The position numbers were made by a program, and so were the translations under genes. A model generated the notes under the pieces. It saw only the letters and a program-made list of their open reading frames with translations. It searched no databases and was not told where the DNA came from. Shown in pieces: positions 34,921 to 48,100 of a DNA stretch of 64,000 bases. Where the stretch lies: assembly GCA_947172415.1 (NCBI GenBank), contig OX359191.1, positions 3,968,001-4,032,000 on the forward strand, read 5' to 3'. The DNA comes from Chondrosia reniformis. Taxonomy: Eukaryota > Porifera > Demospongiae > Chondrillida > Chondrillidae. The first letter of the stretch is position 1. Each line of letters starts with the position of its first letter.

Positions 34921-35334
34921 ATGGCTGCGAACGCCACTTCTGTATCTGTTTCTCACTTTAGCTACGCATCGTTTATTCGTGGGTTCCATGATTATAAAGA
35001 CTTGTGGACACCAGAGCCAGGAGAAGTTTTAGAGGTGGAAGCAGAGCCGTCCAACCCATATGACCCAATGGCAACGGCGGTAAAGAAGAACGGACAGGTT
35101 GTAGGTCACGTTCCAAGGTCATTCGCTCGATATACTCACTTTTTCCTCCTCAGACAAGGGAACCAGATTGTGTGTGAGGTCACTGGCAGCCCTGTGAATC
35201 GTGGTGTTGGTCTCAGGCTGGAAGTTCCATGTTTTTATCATTTCGATGGACACCAGAACTTTACAAGAAATCTGCAAGAGTCACTTTACAAGAAATCTGC
35301 AAGAGTCACTGAAGGAGTAAAGGAGACTCTTTAG
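34921..35334 (+). CDS. HIRAN-domain protein, copy 4, longest form
   Basis: 137 codons. The first 100 are almost as in the other copies (NPYD 45-48, VGH 61-63). The T run after the PCF codons has the extra T, so the frame continues CFYHFDGHQNF. A roughly 26-bp tandem duplication near 35263-35315 then brings the reading into the frame of the shared ending KSARVTEGVKETL and TAG at 35334. The C-terminus is therefore partly a by-product of the duplication, while the HIRAN core (residues 15-107) is probably closest to the ancestral form. One Gly to Arg change (VGLRLEVPC) is specific to this copy. Confidence 0.75.
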   Translation: MAANATSVSVSHFSYASFIRGFHDYKDLWTPEPGEVLEVEAEPSNPYDPMATAVKKNGQVVGHVPRSFARYTHFFLLRQGNQIVCEVTGSPVNRGVGLRLEVPCFYHFDGHQNFTRNLQESLYKKSARVTEGVKETL

Positions 35335-35576
35335 AACATTTTATCGATACATTGTTGTCATTTACGTACTTTCAAATCTGTATGGCCGCATTACAGAGTA
35401 GAGAAATCCCTTCGGGGCCACGGAAGGGCGACCGCTATATGCATTACACAGGTGACCACATTAACAAGGTCTCAATGTATACTTCAATTAGCGGATTGTT
35501 CGGGAGTATACGTTGGCGACCGGAAAAGGGAGGTGACCGCTTTAATAAGGTGACCGCTTACTCAGCTTCCACTGTA

Positions 35577-38500
35577 TGTACTAGTTATATGAACTAGTTC
35601 TAAGTACTAGCTGTATGTACTAGGTGTATGTAGTAGTTGTATGTTCTATTTGTTTCAACTAGTTCTATGTTCTAATTGTTTGTACTAGGTATGTACTAGT
35701 TACTAGTTTCTAGTTGTAAGTACTAGTTGTAAGTACTAGTTGTATGTACTATGTGTATGTACCAGTTGTTGATTCTTGTACTATTTATACAATGTACTAG
35801 GTAGATTCTAGTTGTATATACTAGATACTTGTTACATGTACTAGTTGTATGAACTAGTTTTATGAACTAGTTGCGTGTACTGTTTATTTCTACTAGTTAT
35901 ATGTACCAGTTATATGTATGCACTAGTTGTATGAACTAGGTGTATGTACTCAATACTATTTGTATGTAATTGTCGAATGTAGTAGTTATTTGTACAAGTT
36001 GAATGTATAAGTAGTGTGTAATTGTTGTATGTACTAGTTACATGTACTAGTTGCTTGTACTAGTTGTATGTTCTATTGCCTAATTGTATGTACTAGTTAT
36101 ATGTACTAAATGTTTGAACTAGTTTTAAGTTCTAGTTCTAGTAAGTTATACTAGGTACTAGGAATGAACTAGTTCTATCAACTACTTGTTTGTTTGTGTG
36201 AACTAGTTTTCTGCACTAGTTGTATGTATTATATTTATGTACTAGTTATATGTCTATGTACCAGTCATATGTAATAGTTATATGTACTAGTTATATGTTC
36301 TAGTTGCATGTACTAGTTGTATATACTAGTAGTATATACTAGTTGTAGGTTCTAGTCCTAATTATACTAGGTACTAGGGAGGTACTAGTTGTATATACTA
36401 GACACTAGTTGTTTGTACTAGATATATGTACTAGTTATATGTACTAATTGTATGTACCAGTTTTGCGTAATTGTTGTATGTACTAGTTGTATGTACTACT
36501 TTTATGTACTCGTTACATTTGTATGTACTGGGGGTATATACTAGTTGTTTGTACTAGTTTTATATACTAGTTGTACGTACTATTTATATGTACTATATTT
36601 ATGTGTAAGAACTAGGTATACGTACTACTTGTAGGTACTAGCTGTATTAGCTGGTTGTATGTACTAATTCTATGCACTAGTTATATGTACTAGTTGTGTG
36701 CGCTAGCTGTATGTACTAGTTGTATGTACTATTTACATTTACTAGGTATTCGTGTAATGTACTAGTTATATATAATAGGTGTATGTACTAGTTATATGGC
36801 CTAGTTGTATGTACTAGTTGCATGCACTAGTTGTATGTACTAGTTTTATGTACAAGTTGCGTGTACAAATTATACTTATTAGTTACTAATTTTATGAACT
36901 AGTTCTACCTACAAATTTTATGTACTACTTGTATGTTCTAGTTGTATGTACTAGTTGTATGTATATACCAGTTGTATGTACTAGTTAAATGTACTATTTT
37001 TTATATATCCTTGTTGTATGTTCTAGTTTCTAGTTGTATGTACTATGTGTATGTACTATTCATATATACTAGTTATCCGTTTATGTATTAGTTATGTGTA
37101 GCAGGTGTGTGAACTCGTGATACGTACTAGTTCAAAAGTACTAGTTGTATGTGCTAATTGCATGTACATGTTCGGTGTACTAGTTGTATGTTTATACAAG
37201 TTTTATGTACTAGATACTAGTTGCATGTACTATTTGCATGTCCTAGTTGTACGCACTAGTTTTATGTTCTAGTTGTATTTACTATTTGTATGTACTAGTT
37301 ATATGTGTGTGTACTAGTTCGATGTTCTAGTTGTATGCACTAGCTGTATGTACTAGTTGTATGAACTATTTACATTTTCTAGGTATATGTGTATGTACTC
37401 GTTATGTGTAATAGGTGTATGTATTAGTTATATGACCCAGTTGTTTGTGCTAGTTGTATGTACGAATTGAATGTACTAGTTGTATGTTCAAGTATTATGT
37501 ACTCTTTCTATGAATTAGTTGTATGTACTAGTTGTATGTACTTTTTGTAGGTTTATGTACTAGGTGTATGTACTATTTTTATATACTAGTTATATGTGTA
37601 TGTACTGGTTATATGTAGTAGTTGTATGTACCACTTGTTTGTACTAGTTTCCTGTACTTGTTGTATGTGCTAGCTGTATGTACTAATTGTAGGTTCTAGT
37701 ACTAGTTATAGTAGGTATTAAGTAGGCATTAGTTGTATGTACTAGTTGTTAGTACTACTTTTACGTACTAGTTGAATGTACTAGTTGTATGTACTAGTTC
37801 TAGTTATATTTACTAGATGTGGGTACTGGTTGTATGTACGTTTTGTATGTACTTGTTGTATGTACTAAGTGTATGTACAATTTTATATACTAGTTTTATG
37901 TGTATGTACGGGTTATATGTAGTAGTTGTATGTAACAGTTGTATGTACAAGTATGTACGTGTATGCGCTAGCTCTATGTACTAGTTGTAGGTTCTAGTAC
38001 TAGTTATAGTAGGTACTAAGTAGGCATTAGTTGTACGCACTAGTTGTAAGTACTACTTTAACGTATTAGTTGTATGTACTAGTTCTATGTACTAGTACTA
38101 GTTATATTTACTAGTTGTAGGTTCTGGTTGTATGTAGTAGTTGAATGTAGTAGTTGTATGTACTAATTGTCTGTATTAGTTGTATGCACTAATTGTATGT
38201 ATATACTAGTTGTAAGTAGTAGCTATGTACTAGTTGTATGTACTAGTTATTAGTTGTATAGTCTAGCTTTATGTACTAGTTGCATGTACTATTTGTAGGT
38301 ACTAATTGTATGTACAAATAGTATATACTAGGTGTATGTAGTAGTTGCATGTTCTAATTGTTTAAACTAGTTCTATGTACTAATTGTATGTACTAAGTAT
38401 ATACGAATTATTAGTTTCTAGTTGTATGTACTAGTTGTAAGTACTAGTTGTATGTACTGTTTGTTTGTACTATATAATTGTATGCACTAGTTGCATGTAC

Positions 38501-40360
38501 TAGTTGTATGTACTAGTAGTATATAGTAGTTGTAGGTTGTAGTCCTAATTGTACTACGTACTAGGGAGGTACCAGTTGTATATACTAGACTAGATGTATG
38601 TATTAGTTATATGTACTAGTTATATGTATTAGTTATATGTACTATTTATAAGTACTAGTTGTATGTACTACTTATATGTACTTGTTACATTTGTATGTAC
38701 TGGGTGTATGTACCAGTTTTTTGTACTAGTTATATATACAAGTTGTACGTACTATTTATATGTACTATATACTAGAGAAAAATAAACATTTTCTACAAAA
38801 ATAGTAGGGATGGCACAAAAAGCACATAAACAAGTAAGGGATGTTACACAGTGAAGCATTAGCTATATATGCATGAATCATACAACACCCTTGCTTGTAG
38901 GTTTCATGCATTGCTAATACGTCACTGTGTAACATCCCTTTCTTGTTTATGTGCTTTTTGAGCCATTCCTACATCTTCACTATTTTTGTAGAAAATTTTT
39001 ATTTTTCTCTAGTTTCTGTACTTTCTATGGAGCATAAGCTAGGAATTTGATTGTATTAAAACCCATTTTGGTTTTGATATCTTCAACTTATTATGACGTC
39101 ATTAAAATGGCGAATTTATTGAGGCCTTGCCTCTGGGGCCATGAAAACCGTCATACTCAATAATAGCGTTATCGCTCTCGCTTCTACAAAAGAATACAGT
39201 TCGGAAAATTTGCAATAGTTTTATTTAACAATTAGTCCAAAAGCTTATTTAGTTTTTTAGTTATGGCTGACGAAGAAGAAGAAGAATAATAAGAAGAATA
39301 TGAAGAAGACGAAAATGGGAATTTTTAAAGTTTATTATTTTGCCAGCGGGACATATTCACTTGCCTTTAAGGTCTATTTAGAGTATGTATATTGTATATT
39401 TAGCTATACGTAACCTTATTTTGTCGATTTTCAGCTTATTTCGGGATTTTGCTCCTATACCGATATATGGGGAATGCGAAAAACGTGTCATCCCTACATA
39501 GGGAGAACTACCGTCCTCCCTGATATGTTTATGTACTAGGTATATGTACTACTTGTGGGTACTAGCTGTATTAGCTGGTTGTATGTACTAAGTCTATGTA
39601 CTAGTTGTATATACTAGTTGTATTTACTATTTGTATGTATTATTTATATGTGTGGGTACTAGTTATATGTACTAGTTGTATGCGCTAGCTGTATGTACTA
39701 GTTGTAGATACTATTTACATTTACTAGGTATACGTGTATTGTACTAGTTATATGTAGTAGGTGTATGTACTTGTTATATGGCCTAATTGTATGTACTAGT
39801 TGCATGTACTAGTTGTATGGACTAGTTGTATATACTAGTCGCATGTACTAATTATATTTACTAGTTACTAATTTTATGAACTAGTTGTACCTACGAAATT
39901 TATGTAATACTTGTATGTACTAGCTAAAGGTACTAGTTTTATATATATATTAGTTGTATGTACTAGTTTTTAGTTGTATGTACTATGTGTATGTACTATT
40001 CATATATACTAGTTATATGTTTATGTATTAGTTATATGTAGTAGGTGTGTGAACTTATTATATGTACTAGTTAAAAGTACTAGTTGTATGTGCTATATAA
40101 TTGTTTGTATACGTTCGGTGTACTAGTTGTATGTTTATACGAGTTGTATGTACTAGCTTTGTACTAGTTCTATGTTCTAATTGTTTGAACTAGTTCTATG
40201 TACTAATTGAATGTACAGGTATGCACTAGTTACTAGTTTCTAGTTGTATGTAATAGTTGTAAGTACTAGTTGTTTGTACTATGTGTATGTACCAGTTGTT
40301 GATTCTTGTACTACTTATACTATGTACTAGGGAGGTTCTAGTTGTATGTACTAGATACTA
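35577..40360 (+). repeat. 13-bp minisatellite array, forward orientation
   Basis: This is the right arm of P2, interrupted by B4 (38771-39523). Landmark phrases mirror the 28321-32154 block and, in inverted form, 5925-11226. No genes are seen. Confidence 0.95.
38771..39523 (+). mobile_element. Family B element, copy B4
   Basis: The foldback is at 38771-39013. Its left arm lacks the GATGTAGG part kept in the other copies. The CRE is at 39093-39102. The end hairpin at 39500-39521 has one mismatch (GGGAGAAC against GTCCTCCC). The AATTTGATTGTATTAAAACC and TCAACTTATTATGACG variants match B1, its partner in the inverted duplication. Confidence 0.75.
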
Positions 40361-40372
40361 CAACTAGAAACT
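40355..40372. other. Satellite inversion junction J5 (F to R)
   Basis: GTACTAGATACTACAACTAG is the reverse complement of the J1/J4 junction. Sequence on both sides corresponds to the inverted sides of J1. Confidence 0.85.
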
Positions 40373-40448
40373 AGAATATACATCTAGTATATATATAAAA
40401 CTAGTACATTTAACTAGTCTACAACTGGTATATACATACAACTAGTAC

Positions 40449-40840
40449 AAACAAGTATTTCGAGTTTAAAAAGTCGTGGGGCTACCGCCCCCCAATTAAC
40501 TCGAACTACTTGGCCACATCGTTGGGATTTAATATATATATTCGTAATACTAACGATTGAGGACGATTTAGTGTCCTGAACTTTATAAATAACAATGGAA
40601 AAGCTTTGTAAACTAAAGCTTCCTGAACGCCGCCATTTGCAAAAACGATGTATTGACGTATAAATTAAGTGTTACAATAGTTGCGTATGAACTAGTATTA
40701 TACAAATATCGACGTATAAAATAAGTGTTATAATAGTTGCGTATTAACCTGTATTATATATATAGATATATATATATACTCTTTCCGTAACATGAAGCTC
40801 TACAACGTAATCGGCAAATGAAAACAATATAAGGTATACA
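40449..40840 (-). mobile_element. Family A element, long form (A4)
   Basis: It is the inverted partner of A2. It starts AAGTATTTCGAGTTTAAAAA and includes the GGGGCTACCGCCCC hairpin, CGCCGCCATTTGC (the YY1-like motif reversed), the doubled segment and the interrupted AT tract. Confidence 0.7.
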
Positions 40841-43800
40841 AGTAGTACATAAAATTCTTAGTTACAAGTAGTTCATAAAATTAGTAGTTACAAGTAGTTC
40901 ATAAAATTAGTAACTAGTAAATATAATTAGTACATGCGACTAGTATATACAACTAGTCCATACAACTAGTGCATGCAACTAGTACATACAACTAGGCCAT
41001 ATAAATAGTACATACACCTACTATATATAACTAGTACAATACACGTATACCTAGTAAATGTAAATAGTACATACAACTAGTACATACACCCTGTACATAC
41101 TAGTACATACACCGAGTACATATAAGTAGTACATACAAATAATACATACAACTAGTACGTATAACTAGTACATAAATATAGCACATACAACTAGTACAGA
41201 ACACTAGTTCACACAAACAAACAAGTAGTTCATAGAACTAGTTCATTTCTAGAACCTAGTACCTAGTACTAGGAATACATAAATACATATAAAAACATAA
41301 ATACACTCAGTACATACAAATGTAACGAGTACATAGAAGTAGTACATTCAACTATAACATACAACTAGTATATATAACTAGTACATAAATATAGTACATA
41401 CAACTAGTACAAATAACTAGTACAGACCACAATTACCCACTACTTATACATTAAACTAGTGCAAATAACTACTACATTCGACTAGTACATACAAATAGTA
41501 TTGAGTACATACAACTAGTTCATAAAACTAGTTCATACAACTAGTACATTCAACAAGTATCTAGTACATACAACTACAACCTACCTAGTACATAGTATAA
41601 CTAGTACAGGGATCAACAACTGGTACATACACATAGTACATACAACTAGTACTTACAATTAGTACATACAACTAGAAACTAGTAACTAGTATATACTTAG
41701 TACATACAATTAGTACATAGAACTAGTTCCAACAATTAGAACATACAACTACAACATACACCTAGTAAATACAGCTAGTACATAACACTAGTACATACAA
41801 TTTGACAATAGAACATACAACTAGTACATACAACTAGTACAGACAAAGAGTACACACAACTAGTACATATAACTAGTACATACAAACATTACCCACTACT
41901 TATACATTCAACTAGTAGAAAAAACCACTACATTCGACTAGTACATACAAATAGTATTGAGTACATACAACTAGTACATACAACTAGTGCATACAATTAG
42001 AACACACGGATAGTACATACAGCTAGTAAATATAACTAGTACATACTACTAGTACAGAAAACTATAGAGTACATATAACTGGTATATATAACTAGTAGAT
42101 ATAAACAGTACACACAACTAGTTCATAAAACTAGTTCATACAACTAGTACATGCAACAAGTATCTAGTACATACAGCTAGAACCTACCTATTACATAGTA
42201 TTAGTAGTACAAGAATCAACAACTGGTACATACACATAGTTCATACAACTAGTACTTAGAACTAGTACATTCAACTAGAAACTAGTAACTAGTACTCACC
42301 TAGTACATACAATTAGTACATAGAACTAGTACACACATATATAAATAGAACATACAAATAGTAAATTCAACTATTGCATTCAACTAGTACATAGAATTAG
42401 TACATACAACCAGCTAATACAGCTAGTACCTACAAGTAGTACATATACCTAGCACATACACATATATATAGTACATATAAATAGTACTTACAACTAGTAT
42501 ATATAACTAGTACAAACACACCCAGTACATACAAATGTAACGAGTACATATAAGTAGTACATACAACTAGTACATATAACTAGTACACATAACTAATACA
42601 TATGAATAGTATATACACATATAACTAGTACATAAATATAGTATATACAACTAGTACAGAAAACTAGTTCAAACAAAAAAACAAACAAGTAGTTCATAGA
42701 ACTGGTTAATTCCTAGTACCTAGTATAACTTGTACTAGAACCTAAAACTAGTTCAAACATCTAGTACATACAACTAGTACATTCAAATAGTACATAAAAG
42801 AGTACACACAACTAGTACATATAACTAGTACATACAACAATTACCCAATACTTATACATTCAACTAGTAGAAATAACTCCTACATTCGACTAGTACATAC
42901 AAATTGTATTGAGTACATACAACTAGTTCATAAAACTAGTTCATACAAGTAGTACATGCAACAAGTATCTAGTATATACAACTACAACCTACCTAGTACA
43001 TAGTATAAGTAGTACAAGAATCAACAACTGGTACATACACAAAGTACATACAACTAGTATTTACAACTAGTACTTACAACTAGAAACTAGTAACTAGTAC
43101 ATACCTAGTGCATGCAATTAGTACATACAACTAGTACCCAGAACTATATAGCACTTAAAACTGGTTCATACAACTTGTACATAACTAGTACCAACAATTA
43201 GTACATAGAACTGAGTTAAAACAATTAGAACATCCAACCACTACATACACCTAGTATATACAATTTGTACATACAACTAGTACATACCCCTACTACATAT
43301 AGCTAGTAAATACACATACCTTGTAATTATAAATAGTACACACAACTAGTACATACAACCAGGACATAAAACTAGTCCTTACAACTAGTACATACAACTA
43401 GAAACTAGTATATACAACTAGTTCACAGAATGAGTACATAATTCTAGAAAGTACAACTTGTATATTAACTACTACACACAACTAGGAAAAACAAGTAGGA
43501 CATATAAATAGTACATACACCTACTACATATAACTAGTACATACACTTTTACCTAATAATTATAAATAGTACATACAACTAGTACATACAACAATTACAT
43601 CCAATTAGTATATACTACATACAACTAGTACCTTCCTAGCACCTAGTGTAACTAGTACAAGAACCTACCGCTTGTACATACAACTAGTACATATAACTAG
43701 AACATAAAACCAGTACATAGCTAGTACATACAACCAGTATATACATACAACTAGTACATACAACTAGTACCTACTACTAGTAAATATAACTAGTACTAGT

Positions 43801-44892
43801 CCATACAACTAGTACTTGAAATTAGTTCATATAACTAGTACACACATCTACCACATATAACAATTACATAAAAATGTAACTAGTACATATAAATAGTACA
43901 TAAACATACTACGAACAAGAAGTCCATACAACTACTAGTACATAGAACGAGTACATAAAACTAGGATCTATAACTAGTACACACCTTCTACACACCTTCT
44001 ACATATAATTAGTACATGTGAATGGTGCATCCATATAGTATATATAACTAGTACATAAAACTAGTACATGCAACTAGAAACTAGTACATACAACTAATAT
44101 ATACATAAAACTAGTAAATTTAACTAATTCATACAACTATTATATGCAAACAACTAGTTCATACAACTAGTATTTATAATTAGGTCGTCCAACTAGTTCC
44201 CAGAACTATTAACTGGTACATATAACCAGTACATGCAACTAGTACATTCAACTAGTACATACAACTAGTTCATAAAACTAGTACACACATTTAGTTTATA
44301 CAACTAGTATTTACCATTAGTACGTACAACTAGTTCATACAACTAGTAACTAGTGCATATAACTAGTACATTCAACTAGTACATACAACTAGGACAAACA
44401 ACTAGTATATATAACTAGTGCATACACCAACTACATATAACTAGTAAATACCCATATACCTTGTAATTATAAACCGTACATACAACTAGTACATACAGAT
44501 AGTGCATACAACTAGTATATATAACTAGATCACAAACATATAACTACTACATACATATAACTGATACTTATAAATAGTACATGCCCATAGTACATACAAA
44601 TAGTAGATACAAATAGTACATACATCTGCTACATATAACTAGTACCTACAACTAGTAAATATAAATAGAACTGGTTCATAAAACTAGTGCATACAAATAG
44701 TACATATAACTATAGTTAGTTCTAGTACACACAACTAGTACATACAACTAGTACACACACCTACTACATATAACTAATACATAAAAATTTAACTAGTTCA
44801 AATAAATAGTGCATCCACATAGTACATACAACTAGTACATAAAACTAGTAAATACAATTTGAAACTATTACATACAACTATTATATATATAA

Positions 44893-45166
44893 AAGAAGTA
44901 TTTCAAGTTTAAAAACTCATGGGGCTGCCGCCCCCCGAATTAACTCAAACTACTTGGCCGCATCATTGGGATTTGATATATACATTCGGAATACTAACAT
45001 TTGAGGACGCTTGAGTGTCCTGAACTTTATAAATAACGATGGAAAAGCTTCGTTAACCAAAGCTTCCTGAACGCCGCCATTTGCAAAAACGATGTATTGA
45101 CGTATAAATTAAGTGTTACAAAACTTGAGTATGAACTCATATTATACATAATACAGCCCCTAATAA
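44893..45166 (-). mobile_element. Family A element, short form (A5)
   Basis: It is the inverted partner of A1, sharing its specific variants (CTTGAGTGTCC, CATTTGAGGACG, CAGCCCCTAATAAG end). The distance to A4 (about 4.05 kb) matches the A1-A2 distance (about 4.1 kb). Confidence 0.7.
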
Positions 45167-48100
45167 GTACATTTAACTAGTACATACAACTGGTATATAC
45201 ATACAACTAGAACATACAACTAGTACATAAAATTAATAGGTACAACTAGTTCATACAACTAGTAACTAGTACATATAACTAGTACTTGCGACTAGTACAT
45301 ACAACCAGCTAATACAGCTAGTACATACAAGTAATACATGTATCAAGTACATGTATTAATATATATAGTATATGGAAATAGTACGTAAAACTAGTATATA
45401 CAACTAGTACAAACAACTAGTACGTACAACCAGTACATACAAATGTAACGAGTCCATATACGTAGTACATACAACTAGTACATACAACTAGACATATAAG
45501 TAGTAAATACAACTATTACATATAACTAGTACATATAACTAGTACATACAACTAGTGTCTAGTATATACAACTAGTTCCTCCCTAGTACCTAGCATAATT
45601 AGGATTAGAACCATCAACTAGTATATACTACTAGTACAAGCAACTAGTTCATGCAACTAGTACAAATAACTAGTACATATAGGTATTACATATGACTAAT
45701 ACATACACATATAATTAGCACATAAATATAGTACATACAAGTAGTACAGAAAACTAGTTAACACAAACAAACAAGTAGTTCATAGAACTAGTTCATTCCT
45801 AGTACCTAGTATAACTTGCACTAGAACCTAAAATTAGTTCAAACATCTAGTATATACAACTAGTACATACAACTAGTACATAAAAATGGTACATACAACA
45901 ATTACACATTACTTATACATTCAACTAGTACAAATAACTACTACATTCGACTAGTAGATACAAATAGTATTGGGTGCTAACAACTAGTACATACAACTAG
46001 TACATACAACTAGAAACTAGCGACTAGTACATACCTAGTACATACAATTAGTACACAGAACTAGTTCAAAAAATTAGAATGTACAACTACAACATTCACC
46101 TAGTACATACAACTAATACATACAAATAGTACATACAGCTAGTCCATACAAGTTGTACATAAAACTAGTTCATACTACTAATACATGAAACAAGTATCTA
46201 GTACATACAAATAGAATCTACCTAGTACATAGTATAACTAGTACAACAACTGGTACATACACATAGTACATACAACTAGTACTTATAACTAATACTTACA
46301 ACTAGAAACTAGTAAATGCTACTAGTTTATAGAACGAGTACAAAATACAATATAGAACATACAACTTGAATATACATCTAGTACATAGCTAATATTAACA
46401 ACTAGTATGTACATACAACTATTAAGTACAACTGGTACATAACTAGTACATACAAATAGTACATACCACTAGTACATACCAAATAGTACACACACCTAGC
46501 ACATACAATTTGTACATACAACTAGTACATTCAACTAGTCCATATAACTAGGACAAACAACTAGGACATATAAGTAGTACATACACCTACTACATAAAAC
46601 TAGTACATACACATATACCTAGTAATTACAAATAGTACATAAATCTAGTATATTCAACTAGAAACTGGTATATACAACTAGTATATATATAAACACTAGT
46701 ACATTTAACTAGTACATAAAACTAATATATACATACAAAGAGTACATACAATTAGTACATGGAATTAGTAGGTACAACTAGTTCACACAACTAGTAACTA
46801 GTACATCTAACTAGTACATGCAACTATAACATACAACTAGTACATACAACTAGCACCTACAACTAGGAAATATAACTAGTATTAGTACATACAACTAGTA
46901 CAATTGCACACAACTGGTACATGCAACTAGTACATACAATTAGTAACTAGTACATACAACTAGCAATTCACTATTACCTAATATGACTAGGACTTGAACC
47001 TACAACTAGTACATTCAACTAGTACATACAACTAGTTCATAAAACTAGTATACAGCTAGTACAAAGAACTAGTGCATACATCTTGTACATACAACTGGTT
47101 CATATCTAGTACAAACAACTGGTACATACACCCAGTACATACAAATGTAACGTGTACATATAAGTAGTACATACAACAAGTACATACAAAAATTACACAA
47201 AAGTGGTACATTCAACTAGTACATATAACTGGTACATATGACTAGTACATACACATATAATTAGTACATAAATATAGTACATGCAACTAGTACAAAAACC
47301 ATGTTCACACCAACAAACAAGTAGTTCATAGAACCAGTTCATTCCTAGTATTTAGTATAACTTGTGCTAGAACCTAAAACTAGTTCAAACATCTAGTACA
47401 TACAACTAGTACATCCAACTAGTATATACAACTAGTACATACAACTAGTACATACAACTAGTACATATAACTAGTACATACAACAATTACACACTACTTA
47501 TACATTCAACTAGTACAAATAACTACTACATTCGACTAGTACATACAAATAGTATTGAGTACATACAACTAGTACATACAACTAGTGCATACAATTAGTA
47601 CACACAGATACTACATACAGCTAGTAAATATTACTTGTACATACTACTAGTACATAAAACTAGTACATATAACTGGTACATATAACTAGTACATATAAAC
47701 AGAACATACAACTAGTTCATTCAACTAGTTCAGAAAACTAGTACATGCAACAAGTATCTAGTACATACAACTAGAACCTACCTAGTACAAAGTATAAGTA
47801 GTACAAGAATCAACAACTGGTACATACACATAGTACATACAACTAGTATTTATAAATAGTACATACAACTAGAAACTAGTAACTACTACATATCTTGTAC
47901 ATACAATTAGTACATAGAACTAGTTCAAACAATTAGAACATACAACTACTACATACACCTAGTACATACAACTGGTACATGCAACTCGTACATACAAATA
48001 GTACATACAACTGGTACAATTACACACAACTGGTACAAACAATAAGTACATATAATTAGTATCTAGTACATAGAACTAGCACCTCCCTAGTATCTAATAT

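Larger units (their letters stand above)
32157..35574. mobile_element. Composite C': inverted copy of composite C
   Basis: The ends are CAGTGGAAGCTG on the left and CAGCTTCCACTG on the right, each next to TA. Left arm 32157-33302, spacer 33303-34403, right arm 34404-35574. The layout is HIRAN on minus, near-full transposase on plus, transposase N-terminal fragment on minus, HIRAN on plus. The ends here are better preserved than in C. Flanking satellite is mirrored (TTAGAACTAGTTCATAT on the left, ATATGAACTAGTTCTAA on the right). Confidence 0.85.
27412..41350. repeat. Palindrome P2 centred on composite C'
   Basis: The left arm (A3 in F, J4, B3 in R, C' left arm) mirrors the right arm (C' right arm, B4 in F, J5, A4 in R). 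P2 keeps both outer family A copies, while P1 has lost the distal end of its right arm. Confidence 0.85.
28320..46115 (-). repeat. Right copy of the about 18-kb inverted duplication
   Basis: It is the reverse counterpart of 1-18230. Element order and orientation are inverted throughout, including the asymmetric transposase spacer of C' (plus here, minus in C), which confirms that this is an inverted rather than a direct copy. Confidence 0.85.
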
